Origin: Entamoeba invadens IP1
Lineage: Eukaryota; Evosea; Mastigamoebida; Endamoebidae
Direction of reading: 5' to 3'
Length of the DNA: 64,000 bases
Assembly (NCBI RefSeq): GCF_000330505.1
Contig: NW_004191750.1
Coordinates: 280,162-344,161 of the forward strand
A model generated the notes under the pieces. It searched no databases. It was not told where the DNA came from and worked only from the letters and a program-made list of their open reading frames with translations. Both the position numbers and the translations under genes were made by a program. Positions 40,931 through 52,445 of the stretch are shown here, one piece after another (within the stretch, counting starts at the first letter, position 1; every line of letters begins with the position of its first letter).

Positions 40931-43660
40931 ATGTCAAGCTCCACACCTCAGCAATCCGAACAACCTGATAAGGATAAAAAGGTCGGTGTCATAAGCCGGA
41001 TGAAGAAAGCTGGATTTGACCCGATTTCGAATAAGATTATGCAAAGTATGAGTGCAATAAAAGTCACAAAGCTAACCTCCACTTTGAAGTTCCATAAATC
41101 ACCCAAACACACACTGGTTAAAATTTTTCATGTTTTACAAAGTTCGTACATCGCCAGCTTTATATTATCAATCGACTTTATTCTCAGTTTGTCGTTGTGT
41201 GTGACGCATGTTATTACAACGTACTTTACCGATAAAAATGTTTTGAACAACTTCTTGTTTTACGACTTTATAGTGAATTGCTACTTTCTTGCTACCACTT
41301 TCTATCAAATGGTGCTCTTTATTTTCAAAAGACAGGCGAGTGCGTTTGTGGCAATGATTATGTGTGTCATTACATTTATACCAATTTGTTATTATCAAGT
41401 CACTGAAGAGAGTATATTCAAGAATTGGAGTGAACACTCTCATATATATTCTTTGAGTTTTGTTCGTATCATATACAGCAATGTCCTTCTTGGAACCATT
41501 ATCAACTTCTTATGGGTTGGTAAAGACCAAAAATTTTATGACATTGTATCCACAGCTGTTAAAGCGTTATTCACGATATTCACACTCTTATTTTTTTCCT
41601 CGAATTTGTTCCACTTCCTTGAAGGTTTTGATCCGGAGTCTGCGTATCACGAGTGGCACAATTGTATCTATTTTTGTGTGGTGACTGTTACAACAGTTGG
41701 TTATGGTGACATAGCTCCCAAGTCTTTACTTGGCAAGATATATTGTATATTTTATATCATTATGTTCTTCGTCATCTTTCCAGTCTATGTGACCAAACTC
41801 ACATCTTCGCTATTCTCGTGGAAAAAGAAGAAGACGTATAAATTCATGAAAAACCACTTTGTGTATACTGGTGATGTTGAGGTCCTTCCTCTATTAGTGA
41901 ATTATCTTAAAACGGATTTGGTTGCAATTCTTCCTACCTTCACATGTGATCCCGTGCAAAAACGGGCGTATAAATGGCACTTCTATGAAGGTGAGAGTTC
42001 TGACGAATTAGATCTTAAAAACATTGCAGTTGCAAGAGCGAAACGAGTCATGGTTACTTCGGATGGCGATGATATGCTGACGTATTTACGATGTGAATTA
42101 ATACGATCATACTCCAAAAGTTATATTGTGTGTTATTTGAAGAATGATTACATGAACGACCTGTTTTCCCGTCTTTCAGTGGATGTTATCAATGAATCAA
42201 ATATGTTAGTTCTAATGGTCGGTGAAATTTGTACAACACACTACATTGAGGCGTTTCAATCAATGTTTTCGATGACCAACAAACCACATGTGAACATTTT
42301 GAGAAGCATGAAAGTGCCACAACAGTCTGTTGGCAAAGAGTGTCGAGAAATTGTTAAGGCCATGTTACTCGACTTTTCAGTCCTTGTGGTGAGTATTGAA
42401 ATTGATGGCAACATGGAGTACTTTGACTCAATGAAACTGGTCACAAACGACTCGTACATGTTTGTACTCTGCACACTAAACAAGTACACAAAACTTCGGA
42501 ATCAGATGAAAGACGCCAAAGAGAAAACAAAGAAGAGCAAAAAGTCTCAAAAGGACAAGTCTATTGACAAACCCAAATCAATGAAGACACAGATGATTGC
42601 TGACAACGCTAATGATGAGAATATACAAACAACAAAGGACCAAGAAGACACAAAGGTGGAAACAATTACTAAGTTTGAAGGAGACAAACACTTTGTTATA
42701 TTTGGATATCATGAAGGTGTGTTTCTGGTCTTAGAGAAGCTCCGAGAAAGAACGAAGAGCTCCTTAGTCGTCGTTGTTGAAAATTTGGAAGCAATTCAGA
42801 AGGATTGGAAACGCATTAAACAACTTGGAAACGTCTTTGTATATATTGGGGATGTGTTATCATTAACTACGTATACTAAGGTCAAACTTGCGAAGTCAAT
42901 TGGTGTTTCTGTGATGTCTTTTGACCCGAAAATAGACTCAAAGACTATTGTGGTGACCAAACTAATTCAAGGATTTATTAATGAGAGCAGAGAGGAAGAA
43001 ACATATCAACAAAACCACTACATCCACATCACATGTGAAATTAACGACTTTTCCAATTCGAAATTTGTGAAACGGTTTGCTAGTCCGTTTTCTAAGAATT
43101 GCATATATGAGATGTTGAGTAATATGTGTTATTATAAAAAGAACAGCCATGTGTGGAACGACTTAATTGGTGTGACAGGAACATACGGTATTACCAAGGT
43201 GGATGTCCCTGATGAATTGGTTGGTGCACAGTTTAGTGAGATGTTTGGTTTGTTGTTTGAGAATGGGATAAAGTGTCTGGGTGTTTTAAAGAGTAAAGGG
43301 AATAAAGGTGTCAGAAGTCTTGTCATCAAGAAAAAGATGGTACTTGAGAAAGATGACGAAGTCTTTTGTATTGTTGGGATCAAACAGATTGAAAAGTGCA
43401 ACGAGCAGATTAAGGCAATTTCAGTTGGGAGCGAAGATGGAGAGATCGAAAGAAAACCAACAAAGATGCACACAATCAATACAGCCGTCTGTACTGAAAA
43501 GGATTCAATTTTTGATAAAGAAGCACAAACCACAAAGGACCAAATCGTTGTGAAAGTTGAAGACTCCGACGACGACAAGAGTGAAGATAGCGAACAGATG
43601 GGTACTAAGAACAGACTAAACGAAAAGTCAGTTTCTTCTGAAGAAGGATCTTGTGACTAG
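40931..43660 (+). CDS. BK/Slo-type potassium channel with RCK domains
   Basis: A 909-aa single-exon protein. Six hydrophobic segments lie between about residues 60 and 300. The pore helix carries the K+ filter TVTTVGYGD (~252-260) and S6 runs IFYIIMFFVIFPVYV. A long cytoplasmic part follows with two RCK modules: the first starts near VYTGDVEVLPLLV (~310), the second near HFVIFGYHEGVFLVLEKL (~590). A Lys-rich linker lies between them. The layout matches Slo-family channels gated by Ca2+ or other ions. The S4 region has few regular arginines (FVRIIYSNV), so voltage sensing may be weak. The C-terminus is acidic and Ser-rich. No calcium bowl of consecutive Asp is obvious. Confidence 0.9.
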   Translation: MSSSTPQQSEQPDKDKKVGVISRMKKAGFDPISNKIMQSMSAIKVTKLTSTLKFHKSPKHTLVKIFHVLQSSYIASFILSIDFILSLSLCVTHVITTYFTDKNVLNNFLFYDFIVNCYFLATTFYQMVLFIFKRQASAFVAMIMCVITFIPICYYQVTEESIFKNWSEHSHIYSLSFVRIIYSNVLLGTIINFLWVGKDQKFYDIVSTAVKALFTIFTLLFFSSNLFHFLEGFDPESAYHEWHNCIYFCVVTVTTVGYGDIAPKSLLGKIYCIFYIIMFFVIFPVYVTKLTSSLFSWKKKKTYKFMKNHFVYTGDVEVLPLLVNYLKTDLVAILPTFTCDPVQKRAYKWHFYEGESSDELDLKNIAVARAKRVMVTSDGDDMLTYLRCELIRSYSKSYIVCYLKNDYMNDLFSRLSVDVINESNMLVLMVGEICTTHYIEAFQSMFSMTNKPHVNILRSMKVPQQSVGKECREIVKAMLLDFSVLVVSIEIDGNMEYFDSMKLVTNDSYMFVLCTLNKYTKLRNQMKDAKEKTKKSKKSQKDKSIDKPKSMKTQMIADNANDENIQTTKDQEDTKVETITKFEGDKHFVIFGYHEGVFLVLEKLRERTKSSLVVVVENLEAIQKDWKRIKQLGNVFVYIGDVLSLTTYTKVKLAKSIGVSVMSFDPKIDSKTIVVTKLIQGFINESREEETYQQNHYIHITCEINDFSNSKFVKRFASPFSKNCIYEMLSNMCYYKKNSHVWNDLIGVTGTYGITKVDVPDELVGAQFSEMFGLLFENGIKCLGVLKSKGNKGVRSLVIKKKMVLEKDDEVFCIVGIKQIEKCNEQIKAISVGSEDGEIERKPTKMHTINTAVCTEKDSIFDKEAQTTKDQIVVKVEDSDDDKSEDSEQMGTKNRLNEKSVSSEEGSCD

Positions 43661-43814
43661 AAAGTCCATCTTCGCATGATTAATTATCTAGTTTCATAAA
43701 CTAATAACTGCACTTCATTTTTCTTTGTTGAAAATGATATTTATTATTATTATAATGTAGTTAGTTATAAGTTATTAATTTATAATTATAGTAATAAAAA
43801 AACTAATAAGTTCA

Positions 43815-45881
43815 ATGCCACGTAAGAGTAAGAAGGATGTCACAACCACCAACGAAGATACTCCTTCCAAAAAAAAAGAGGTGGGAAAAAAGACGACTAT
43901 AAAACAAAAGGTGAAGGTTGAAACAAAAACAGAGAATAAATTGCCAAAGGAAAAAAACACAGTGACTTACATTGGGTCGGTTTTGCTTGGGTTATCTGAG
44001 CTTCAACTTGTGGTACCGTATTTACAAAATGTGAAGTACGCCAAACGATTTTTGAGAGTATCAAAAAAAGCACAACAAGCTCTCATGTTGCTCAGAAAAA
44101 ATGTCATATACCCAACAGAACTATTGGAAGTATATCCAGTACCCCAAAAGAAGTTTTCAGTGAGTGACTTTTGTAATACCACTTTTATAGAATCACCATT
44201 TTGGCAGGCGGAGTTTGTCAAAGCATTTACTTTGATTCCAGAGGTGACGATCCTTGAAATTCCATACTCACTGTTATTTACGTTTCGAGTACCGGAATCA
44301 GTCCAAGAAATTCATGTGACAGACAGCCCCCAAAAATACACCGACAAGGTAACGAACAATTTTAAATTGTTTGCAAACAAAATCACATCATTTTGTGCAA
44401 CAAACGTGTCGGAACTCATGTGTTACAAAAATGTTGAACGGTTCTCGCATGTAAACTTTGCATATTATAAATTAATAACACCCACTAATTTCCCAAAGTT
44501 GAAGTATGTGCAATTTGATGTAAACAAATATACACTCACTGAAAAGGTCGTCCGTGCATTTACGCAAGTCATTTCGGAATTCAATTCGCTGAAAGTTGTT
44601 ATTGTGTCAAACGACCATGAGAATTATAATGGGACTTATCATCTGTTTGACAAAAGAAATGTGACGCTGTGTGTCAGAAATTTCACACTACAAATGATGA
44701 ACACAAAAGATTTGATTCTTCTCGACACAAAGAATTTTAAAGTTGAAGACTTTCATTCAAAAAACACACGGCAGCTCATATGTAACTACTTCGACAAGTA
44801 CATGCCTTTTAATATTGTGATGACAAGTGGTAGAAACGTTTACGATGCGTCTGTTCGACGTATTGATTTGTCTAAATACCCATTTTATGGGTGTTGTCAG
44901 TTGAATAACATTTATGGGTACTCGTTCGACATTCCACAGAACGTTGATGAAATAGTTATGAAGGACAGTGTCTCTTTAATGAACTTAGAAAAGAGCAACA
45001 TAAAGAAACTCACTGTTCCAGTTAATTACAACATTCCACTTGTTCTACCAAAGACTTTAAAAGGATTACAATTCCCAACTGACGTTGTCAATACAGTAGA
45101 AAACCTGGGAGAGATTCAATTTGAGGATCTTGGGATCGACGTTGTGAGGAAATTGAGTGTGTTACCCGACTCTTTAACTTCATTGAAAATAAGAATTACG
45201 TCATACTCACCATCACTGGTGGGATTGACCAATTTGAAGGAATTTCGAAGGTGTGGACAAAACAAAAGAGATCGATTTGAATTTCCTGAAAGCTTGACTG
45301 AGCTTCATATGGTCAACTTCAACGGGGATTACTCGGACGGATATGACAGTACTATCAAAAAGTTGGTTCTAATCAACTCGAAAATTCCACCAAAGAGCGA
45401 CAACATTAAAACCCTGATGGTGCGGTGGTTCTATATTATACACAATGACATCAACTTAAACCAATTTGTTCGAACAAAAGAACTTCATTTAAACCTTGTT
45501 GGTGAGGAAGTCCAAATAGCTTTTCCGTTAAATTTGCGTAAGCTGTTTCTTACAAACGCAAAAATCACAAATATAAATTTGGAGTTGTGTACTAAACTCG
45601 TAGAAATCTGTTTTGACACCGTTTTCTACGAATCACTGCACTTGCCAAAGTCTTTAAAATTCATCAAGATGACAAACGTCCCAATTTATGAAGACATGTT
45701 TGACGTGTTTTATAATTTAAAAAATCTTCAAGTGGCGTTCTTGCCAGATGTTACGGAGTTTCCAAGAGGCTGTCTTGTCCCATGTACATTGAGTGGGAGT
45801 TATCCTTCGAGGGATCCGTATCGTGCTGAAGAAGAAATATTTCGCAGAGGAATTTTTTCGATTTTTTCTTTGACGCCGTGA
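43815..45881 (+). CDS. Leucine-rich repeat protein with F-box-like head (3)
   Basis: A 688-aa protein. A Lys-rich head (RKSKKDVTTTNED, KKKEVGKKTTIKQKVKVE) could be a nuclear signal. Then comes the family head LSELQLVVPYLQNV, FLRVSKKAQQALMLLRKN. Irregular LRRs make up the rest: SLTSLKIRITSY, LKEFRRCGQ, LTELHMVNF, TKELHLNLVG, LRKLFLTNAKI. Compared with the two paralogues in this window it has the extra basic head. The C-terminal residues PYRAEEEIFRRG are polar. Likely role, as for the others: protein-interaction scaffold or SCF adaptor, by inference. Confidence 0.82.
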   Translation: MPRKSKKDVTTTNEDTPSKKKEVGKKTTIKQKVKVETKTENKLPKEKNTVTYIGSVLLGLSELQLVVPYLQNVKYAKRFLRVSKKAQQALMLLRKNVIYPTELLEVYPVPQKKFSVSDFCNTTFIESPFWQAEFVKAFTLIPEVTILEIPYSLLFTFRVPESVQEIHVTDSPQKYTDKVTNNFKLFANKITSFCATNVSELMCYKNVERFSHVNFAYYKLITPTNFPKLKYVQFDVNKYTLTEKVVRAFTQVISEFNSLKVVIVSNDHENYNGTYHLFDKRNVTLCVRNFTLQMMNTKDLILLDTKNFKVEDFHSKNTRQLICNYFDKYMPFNIVMTSGRNVYDASVRRIDLSKYPFYGCCQLNNIYGYSFDIPQNVDEIVMKDSVSLMNLEKSNIKKLTVPVNYNIPLVLPKTLKGLQFPTDVVNTVENLGEIQFEDLGIDVVRKLSVLPDSLTSLKIRITSYSPSLVGLTNLKEFRRCGQNKRDRFEFPESLTELHMVNFNGDYSDGYDSTIKKLVLINSKIPPKSDNIKTLMVRWFYIIHNDINLNQFVRTKELHLNLVGEEVQIAFPLNLRKLFLTNAKITNINLELCTKLVEICFDTVFYESLHLPKSLKFIKMTNVPIYEDMFDVFYNLKNLQVAFLPDVTEFPRGCLVPCTLSGSYPSRDPYRAEEEIFRRGIFSIFSLTP

Positions 45882-46001
45882 TAATATCATAAGATATTCT
45901 TCATATATCAACACTCTATAGGCATTCTGATCTAATGAATTATTATTATTTAGTAAAGTATTATTAAACATATAATATATAAAAAAGCTATAAAGTATAG
46001 T

Positions 46002-46606
46002 TCATTTATTACTAAATTTAGAAACCTCATCGCAAAGAGTCTGGAGCCCATCGACAGGCTTCTCTGGCATTGAAGTGAAGAACTGAGATAGGTTAAGCCC
46101 GAATTTATCTTGGTACTCCCCTGCCTGAACACACATTTCGATTTTGTCAAGTTGAGCACAAAACTTAGCCACATCCGTTTTCTTCTCTTCAAACTCCTTC
46201 CAGCAATTGACTATTTCTTCTCCCCGCTCCTTTGGAAGTAGTTTAGACATCTCCATTATTGCTTTCTACTGTGTTAATTTCTTTCAAGTTGAAATGGAAT
46301 TTGTATAACATTTTGGATAACACAAACCAGTTCTCTTTCGTGTTTGTCCTCAGGAGTGACTGGGTCGTGTGGTGTGATGTCACCAACTATCGCCTCGGCC
46401 ATGTCGTGGCACAACGAAACCATCACTGCATGGGACCGGTCGATTGTTGGTGGCGCAAGTATCATCGCCATGACAGCCATTCGATACATGTGGTCGCTTA
46501 TGCTCTCAGGATTTGGCACTTTGCAATACACCCACCCGGTTCGGGGAGTGTGTTTGAGTTTGTCTATTAAATGCAAAAATTCGATGATGTGTTGTGCGTC
46601 TTCCAT
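46002..46606 (-). CDS. HD-domain phosphohydrolase, HDDC2-like
   Basis: Exons 46606-46328 and 46265-46002 join across a 62-nt intron (GTTTGT...TAG) at ERELKAIMEMSKLLP, giving 180 aa. The HD motif is complete: ESISDHMYRMA (first His), LCHDMAEAIVGDITP (HD plus the Glu/Asp of the family), and a late Asp in FCAQLDKIEM. This order is that of HDDC2/YfbR, metal-dependent 5'-nucleotidases that act on deoxyribonucleoside monophosphates. The C-terminal helices (KERGEEIVNCWKEFEE, CVQAGEYQ) match HDDC2 as well. It is cytosolic and may balance the dNTP pool. Length is close to the family norm (~200 aa). Confidence 0.9.
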
Positions 46607-46753
46607 TGGTATTTGAATGGTTTTTAATTGAAGTTTGATTTTTCAATTAATATAGTTTTAATACTATATTAAATAGAATTTGTTTTGTTGTCATTTGTAT
46701 TATACTTTATGATAAAAATGTTAAAAAATAATAGTACAACTAAGTCACATAAA

Positions 46754-47422
46754 TTACAACAACACCTCATAGAGTTGTTTGTCTGTTGGTGAAAAGGCAC
46801 TTGGCGTGTAAAGACCCCAGTCGAAGTTGTCCTTGCAAAGTGTGGTGTTTTTTCTGTATTTCTGAATTTGGTTGATAAGTCCGACTAAAGTATCTTCATG
46901 TTGATCGGGAAAGAAAGTGTTGCCATGTGGACTGATGACTGAATCCCAAACATAAAGGTGCGTTGCACTTGTTGAGTTCTTAAAGGTAATTAAAGTCAAG
47001 TTCAGTGTGAACCCCCGTTCAATTAAAACAGAAGCTAAAAAGTTGGAAAATGCAGCTTCTCTGTTTCTACAGACTGTTATCATCGTCTTGGGCTTATTGT
47101 CATTATTTCTAACTTCGTCTTTGACACTTGATAATTTGTTAAAATTGACTGATAGCTGTGAAGCTTTTGTTTTTCGTGCCTTTTGAATTAAAATGTTCAT
47201 CTTGCGACAAAAAGTGTTTGACAAAAACTCCATGTGATCTGGACTAAACACACGGTCTTTAAGAATTGCCTCTTTACCAATTAACACCTTAAGTGCATAC
47301 GTGGATTGTTTCGACTTCTTAAAGGTGATTCTTCCTTCTTCCCATAGAAAGTGGTATATCAGCATCGCAGTGGAAATTGCGCGTTTGGAGCGAGACTGAA
47401 ATGAATGTGCTTCACGGCTCAT
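46754..47422 (-). CDS. Hypothetical protein (222 aa)
   Basis: An intact ORF from the ATG at 47420-47422 (MSREAHSFQSRSKRAIS). The extension upstream begins only with TTG. The N-terminal third is basic with hydrophobic residues (LIYHFLWEEGRITFKKSK). The middle has a helical Lys-rich part (KMNILIQKARKTKASQ), and the C-terminal half has alternating strands and helices (TMITVCRNREAAFSNFLASVL). No family or catalytic motif is recognised. Codon use is coding-like. Confidence 0.65.
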   Translation of the reverse strand: MSREAHSFQSRSKRAISTAMLIYHFLWEEGRITFKKSKQSTYALKVLIGKEAILKDRVFSPDHMEFLSNTFCRKMNILIQKARKTKASQLSVNFNKLSSVKDEVRNNDNKPKTMITVCRNREAAFSNFLASVLIERGFTLNLTLITFKNSTSATHLYVWDSVISPHGNTFFPDQHEDTLVGLINQIQKYRKNTTLCKDNFDWGLYTPSAFSPTDKQLYEVLL

Positions 47423-49401
47423 CAAATGGAGGTTCAAAGTGGTATTAATTTTGGGTTCTTATTACAAAAGGGTAATCATTGCAGTTATATTGGTGAAAAT
47501 CAAATACATTTAACCATTAAATGGGTATTCTTGTTTTTTGGTTATTATACTCTTTAAATGTCTCTTCGTTAAATTATCATTTTTATTATCGTTTCTAATC
47601 GAATAAATTAGTTAATATATCAGATAAAACACGTTTTATTGACAAGAAAATAGTGAAAAGGCAAATACTTAGAGATTGTATAAGTTTGTGACATTATTAG
47701 AAATTTGTTACAATTATCAAATGTTTATTTTATTAGCAGTTTTGAAAAATTTTTCAATTTTCTTTTTAATAAATGTAATTTAAAAAAATGGTTGAATAAA
47801 TAAAGAAATGAATTTGTTGAGCTCAAAATGTTGAATTATTTCGGGAAATTATTTCAATTTCTATTGCATTTTGCTCTAACAAAAAATGTTTATTATCTGT
47901 AAATATAGAGTAAAAAATATTATAATAATTTGTCCATTATATAAATCAAAAATCGCAAATTCCATCAAAATTGTTACGCGTATAAACCATAAATAAATCA
48001 ATATCAACCAACTTCAATCTGGACATATTTTTGTTTAATTATATTTTAGTCTAAAATTAACTTGAACTATGTTTGGTTTAATATTATTATTTATAATTAA
48101 ATTATTATATAATTGAACTAATCTGGTAAAAAGGAGTTTAAAATGAAGAAAATAAACTCGAACGAACTCTATATAAAATAATGTATTAAAATATTATTAA
48201 TAATAAACTTGTTTTAAGTCTACTATTTAGAGATATGAATCAGTAACTTTTGTAATAAATAATTGATTTTCTAAGTTAAAAATGGTACAAAAAGTTGGAA
48301 TGTGAGTTTCAAATTTTTAATTGTTATAAATTATTATAATTATAATTAAAATTGTTTTATATAAAATAAATTATATATTTACCGAGTAATCCAATGCTTA
48401 CAGCTAATATTTTTATAGTTTCGATTCAAATTAACACCAACCAACAAACTTTTAATGTCTAGAGCATAGGAATTAAATTACAAATTGGTTTGTTTTTTTT
48501 TTCAAACACACTTTTTTTTAATTTTAATTTGAAAAATTTAATGGTTTTCTCATTATATATTTTATTTACCTCGTTTTAAAAAACACCTTTTTCATTCTAT
48601 AACTTTTTAGCCAGTAACACACAAAATATGTAATAGCTTGTGGTGCTTTTAAAAACTGTCCAGAGGCATAATTCTGTCTGACAACATTAAAAGTCCCCAA
48701 TTTTCATTCTTCAGAATACTTACTCTTGTAACTATTATGAAAGAAAGTCCATTTCTCAGCTATTATTTAAAAATCCTTATGTCACTACATTCCTTGTTCA
48801 TACTGGGGGATGCGAATGTGTTCTTTTTGCTTTGGGTTTATTCAATAGTAATCCACTTAAAGTGAATATATGGATAGTTGGTGGAATAAGTGCTCAAACA
48901 GAATGTTTAGGTGCGTCTTTAATGCTCCATATTATAGGCAATAGAGCATTAAAAAATTCACTGAACTGAAGAATTTTTTGAATTTATGAACAAAACCAAA
49001 TATCTTTTCAAATTCACATTTTCTATAATTTTATTTGGATTGTTATTGGAATTAATAAAATAAAAGTTATTATATTAAAATAATAATAATAATGATTTAT
49101 TTTATTAAAATACTACGTAAATTATGAATAATTATAGTTTGACCTTTATATTATTTAGTTGTTGTGTAACTAATAAATTTAATTTAATAATAATATTCAA
49201 CGCAAAAAAATAAAAATACTTTGTGAATTTTTATTTTTTATATAAATGTTGTGCTCTTAGTATAAAAAATCGGGAATAAACCTCATAACAAATAATTCAC
49301 AAAAGAGAGATAATTTTTTTCAAAATTCAACGATTAGGTTATATGACTTCATATTAGCAAATCAAAAGGAAATAAAAGGTTTCGAACTTCAAAAAAATAA
49401 A
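47423..49401. other. Long AT-rich region
   Basis: About 2 kb of A/T-rich sequence between two genes. It contains one protein-like open stretch at 48715-48969 (listed separately). A possible short first exon (ATGGTACAAAAAGTTGG with a GTGAGT donor) lies near 48282-48303. Confidence 0.45.
48715..48969 (+). pseudogene. Fragment resembling N-terminal Asn amidohydrolase (NTAN1)
   Basis: An 84-codon open stretch without an ATG at its start, preceded by an acceptor-like TTCTTCAG at 48707-48714. It reads YVTTFLVHTGGCECVLFALG and later VNIWIVGGISAQTECLG, ending in LKNSLN and TGA. The pattern T-T-x(hydrophobic)-HTG, then a long helix, then a strand with VGG recalls the NTAN1 fold (TCHIVVLRHTG ... VHLVGGFSDD). 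The catalytic Cys of NTAN1 right after ATT is Phe here. It could be the last exon of an intron-rich gene or a decayed copy. Confidence 0.3.
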
Positions 49402-52105
49402 ATGGAGAACATAAACGACTTAATTCAGAAAGCTTTTGGAAACGCTTCCGTGAGCCCTACTGTGAAAAACCAGTCGATGGCCTACCTTACTGAATTTCTG
49501 AAGAAACCCGAAGCCTTTAATTACTTCCAACCACTCATGACAACACCTTCCACAGACCCTCTTCAGTTGATTAAAGTGAATTACGGTTCAATGATTCTTC
49601 AAAAGAAGTTGATGTACAATTTCTCACAGATTCAGCCACAAGTTCTCCAACAAATTAACGAATTTGTCTTTCAAAAAATATTTGAATTTCAAAAGAGTCA
49701 ATTGATTGTGAAACAGCTCTCCCTTGCCATTGTCGCGTTTACATTACACGACCAGAGTTGGGGGAACTTTATCGATACAATTGTGAATAAAATACCAAAC
49801 ACATCTCAAAATGCCGAATTACTCACTTCAGTCTTTTTAGAAATTGCCAGTGCAGCAGAAAAAATGGATTTGGTTGACTCTTCAATGAGAGCCAAGTTCA
49901 TTCAGATTATCGCACAAGCAACTCCATCTGTTCTTGACTTTGTTGTATCTATGAACTCACAGAATAGTATATCCTTCAGACTTGTTTGTTCCAACCCTCT
50001 TTTACTATAGTTTATAGTTATAAAAATAAATAAATAAAATAACACAGAAGGCCTCGGAGTGTTTATCGTCTTGGGTGAAAAATAGTGGTGTTGAGATCAC
50101 TTATTATAGAAACTCACAAGTTCTTCCTTTCTTGTTACGACAACTTCAAACCCAAAATGGAGAAGCTGCTTCGACTGTTCTTGATGACTTCTTGTTTAAA
50201 ATGATGCAAACGAACAAGGAATGCCAAGGACAAAAAGACGCCATTCTGAACATCACGGTACTGATTTTGCAAGAGTTTGTGAAATACGTCGATGTCATCC
50301 AAAAAATCCCGTACAGCTGCTTCTTCACTATTTCCCAGTTAATTAGTATGGACGCTTACACATACATCAAATCGCAATACTCTCAAACACTTTCTGCTTA
50401 CCTCAACTTGTTAGTTGTCGCTTCAAATGTAGTTGAGGAAAACACCATTCACGATGTCTCAGAAGCAGCCATTTCATTGTTAGAAACGCCGTCATCGAAA
50501 AGGGCACAAGAGTCGAAGGAATTGTATGAATTCTTCATGCCATTTGCGAAAGCGATGTTAGAAAAGGTTGTGACCCTTCATATGGATTGCAAAAATTTAG
50601 AGGGCGAAGATTTGGAGGACTTTCTGCATTTCAGAGAGACGTCCACTTTTTATTTGGTCAGAAAGTGTGTGGACACGATTGGAAGTACTTCTTCAGTGAA
50701 TATGTTGGTCTATTTATGGGAAAATGTGACCAACAAAGAAGTCATTTTGGCGTCTTTAGAAGCTGCGTATGAAGACTTGTCGATAGTCTCATCACAGCAA
50801 CTCATCAACTTATTTTCGTATTCCATTCAGCTAGTCAATCAAAACACGAATGTACCAAAACAATTTATAAAAACTTTAATTGTCACAATAGGTGACTACG
50901 CAAGGTACTTTGGAGAGAACTTCCCGAACGTTATAGAGAGTTGTGTGACGTTCTTGATGAAGTACGTTGGAGCGCCAGGCTTTGGTGAAAAGGCTGCAAA
51001 AGCACTTAGAAACTTAGCTGAGGAGTCTGGAGAAAAAATTGGGTCATACCAAAGCCTCCAACAAATGTTCCAAAATGTGGTTGATACCATCCTTCAAGGC
51101 AAGTTAAAAGGAAATGAAGTGCAATTTGAGGATATAATTATCGCCTTTTGTATGTCGCTTGGAGGGAACCAAGGAGCCGTGGAACAATTGTTTATAAAAG
51201 TTGTGAATGTTTTAAATGAAACGTCCAACACATTGACGGACTCTACTATTAATGCGTTGTGGATATTAGAGACCATTTTCATTGGGTTAAAGAAGTCAAA
51301 ACACCACAACGAAATTGGAATGATGATCGTCAATTTCCAGATTCCTCAATTGCTTCATAATGTCATTCAAAATGGAGTGCAGAGGAAGGCGAACAAAGTG
51401 TATGAAAAGGGGTGTGCGACGTTGGGTGTGATGTATGAAGTGACGCGGCGAAACAGTTCCCAGTTCTTTGGACAAACCACTTCATTACTTACACAGGGGT
51501 ATGTACTCACGAAGAATGGATTCTTCATCTTTTCGCTCTCGAAAATCATCGACGCACTGTTCGAGTTTGACGAATTCAAACAACCGTTGAAAGAACAGTG
51601 TCTGCCACTTATTATGGAAGCGATGAAAAACTGTACAATCGACGCGAACGATGTGATCATCGATATCACAGATTGTATCTTCGGTATTGCTAAGACAAAC
51701 GTCCCGGACAATTTTGTCGAAAGTGCGATGAATTGGTTGGTCTCGTTTTTGAAGGTTGCTGATAGAAGTGCATATCGTGGGATTTGTGACCAACTCGTTG
51801 ATTTCATTATGCAAAATCGCGTTAATAAATATATAGAGCAACCAACTGTGATATTGAGTATCATGGAGAGCGTTGTCTCGTTGTATTCGAAGGACCGAGT
51901 CGACAACGCAAGCTTTGTGTTACGACTCATTTACAACAAAAATCCGGGTGTCTTCTGTCAGAATATGCAACTGATCTTTTCGAACAAGTACCAAGTTCCA
52001 GACGGGTTCAAACAATCACTCCTCCCAACAAATCAAAAGTACACTAAAGAGCAAATCAAAAAGATTCTGAGTGACCTCTTCTTCATCCTCAAGGAAACTG
52101 CATAA
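49402..52105 (+). CDS. Importin-beta family nuclear transport receptor (transportin-3/importin-13-like)
   Basis: Exons 49402-49983 and 50048-52105 join across a 64-nt intron (GTTTGT...CAG) at SFRLKASECLSSWVKN, giving 879 aa. The protein is built of HEAT-like helical pairs throughout. The N-terminus (LIQKAFGNASVSPTVKNQSMAYLTEF) and the LKASECLSSWV motif after residue 190 match the Xpo1-like domain of TNPO3/IPO13. These receptors carry SR splicing factors and other cargo across the nuclear pore under Ran-GTP control. Length matches TNPO3 (~920 aa). No Ran-binding signature can be singled out by eye, so the exact subfamily is not sure. Confidence 0.87.
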
Positions 52106-52445
52106 CTTTCTTTTTTTATTTTTCACAAGTCAACACTTTCATTATTTTTTTATGGTAAAGTTTACGTTCTTATAGACCTTTCAATGTATACAAAATATAT
52201 TTACTTTGGTTATATTTGGGTTTTTGTATTGATTCGATGGTGTTTTAATGTGATGAATTACTTGGAAATATATTGAGAATTGTAAATTAATTTCGATGAC
52301 AATTACAAAAGGCAAACCACTTTTTAAAAATTGTTACTTCGTTTATGTTATAATTTTCAGTTCAAAATACTGGACGGCTTGGTTATAGAAATTATGATGC
52401 AATATGAAGAGAAAAAGATGTAAAAATGAAATTAAGATTTCTCAT
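52106..52445. other. AT-rich spacer
   Basis: A 340-bp spacer between convergent genes. No feature was recognised. Confidence 0.45.
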
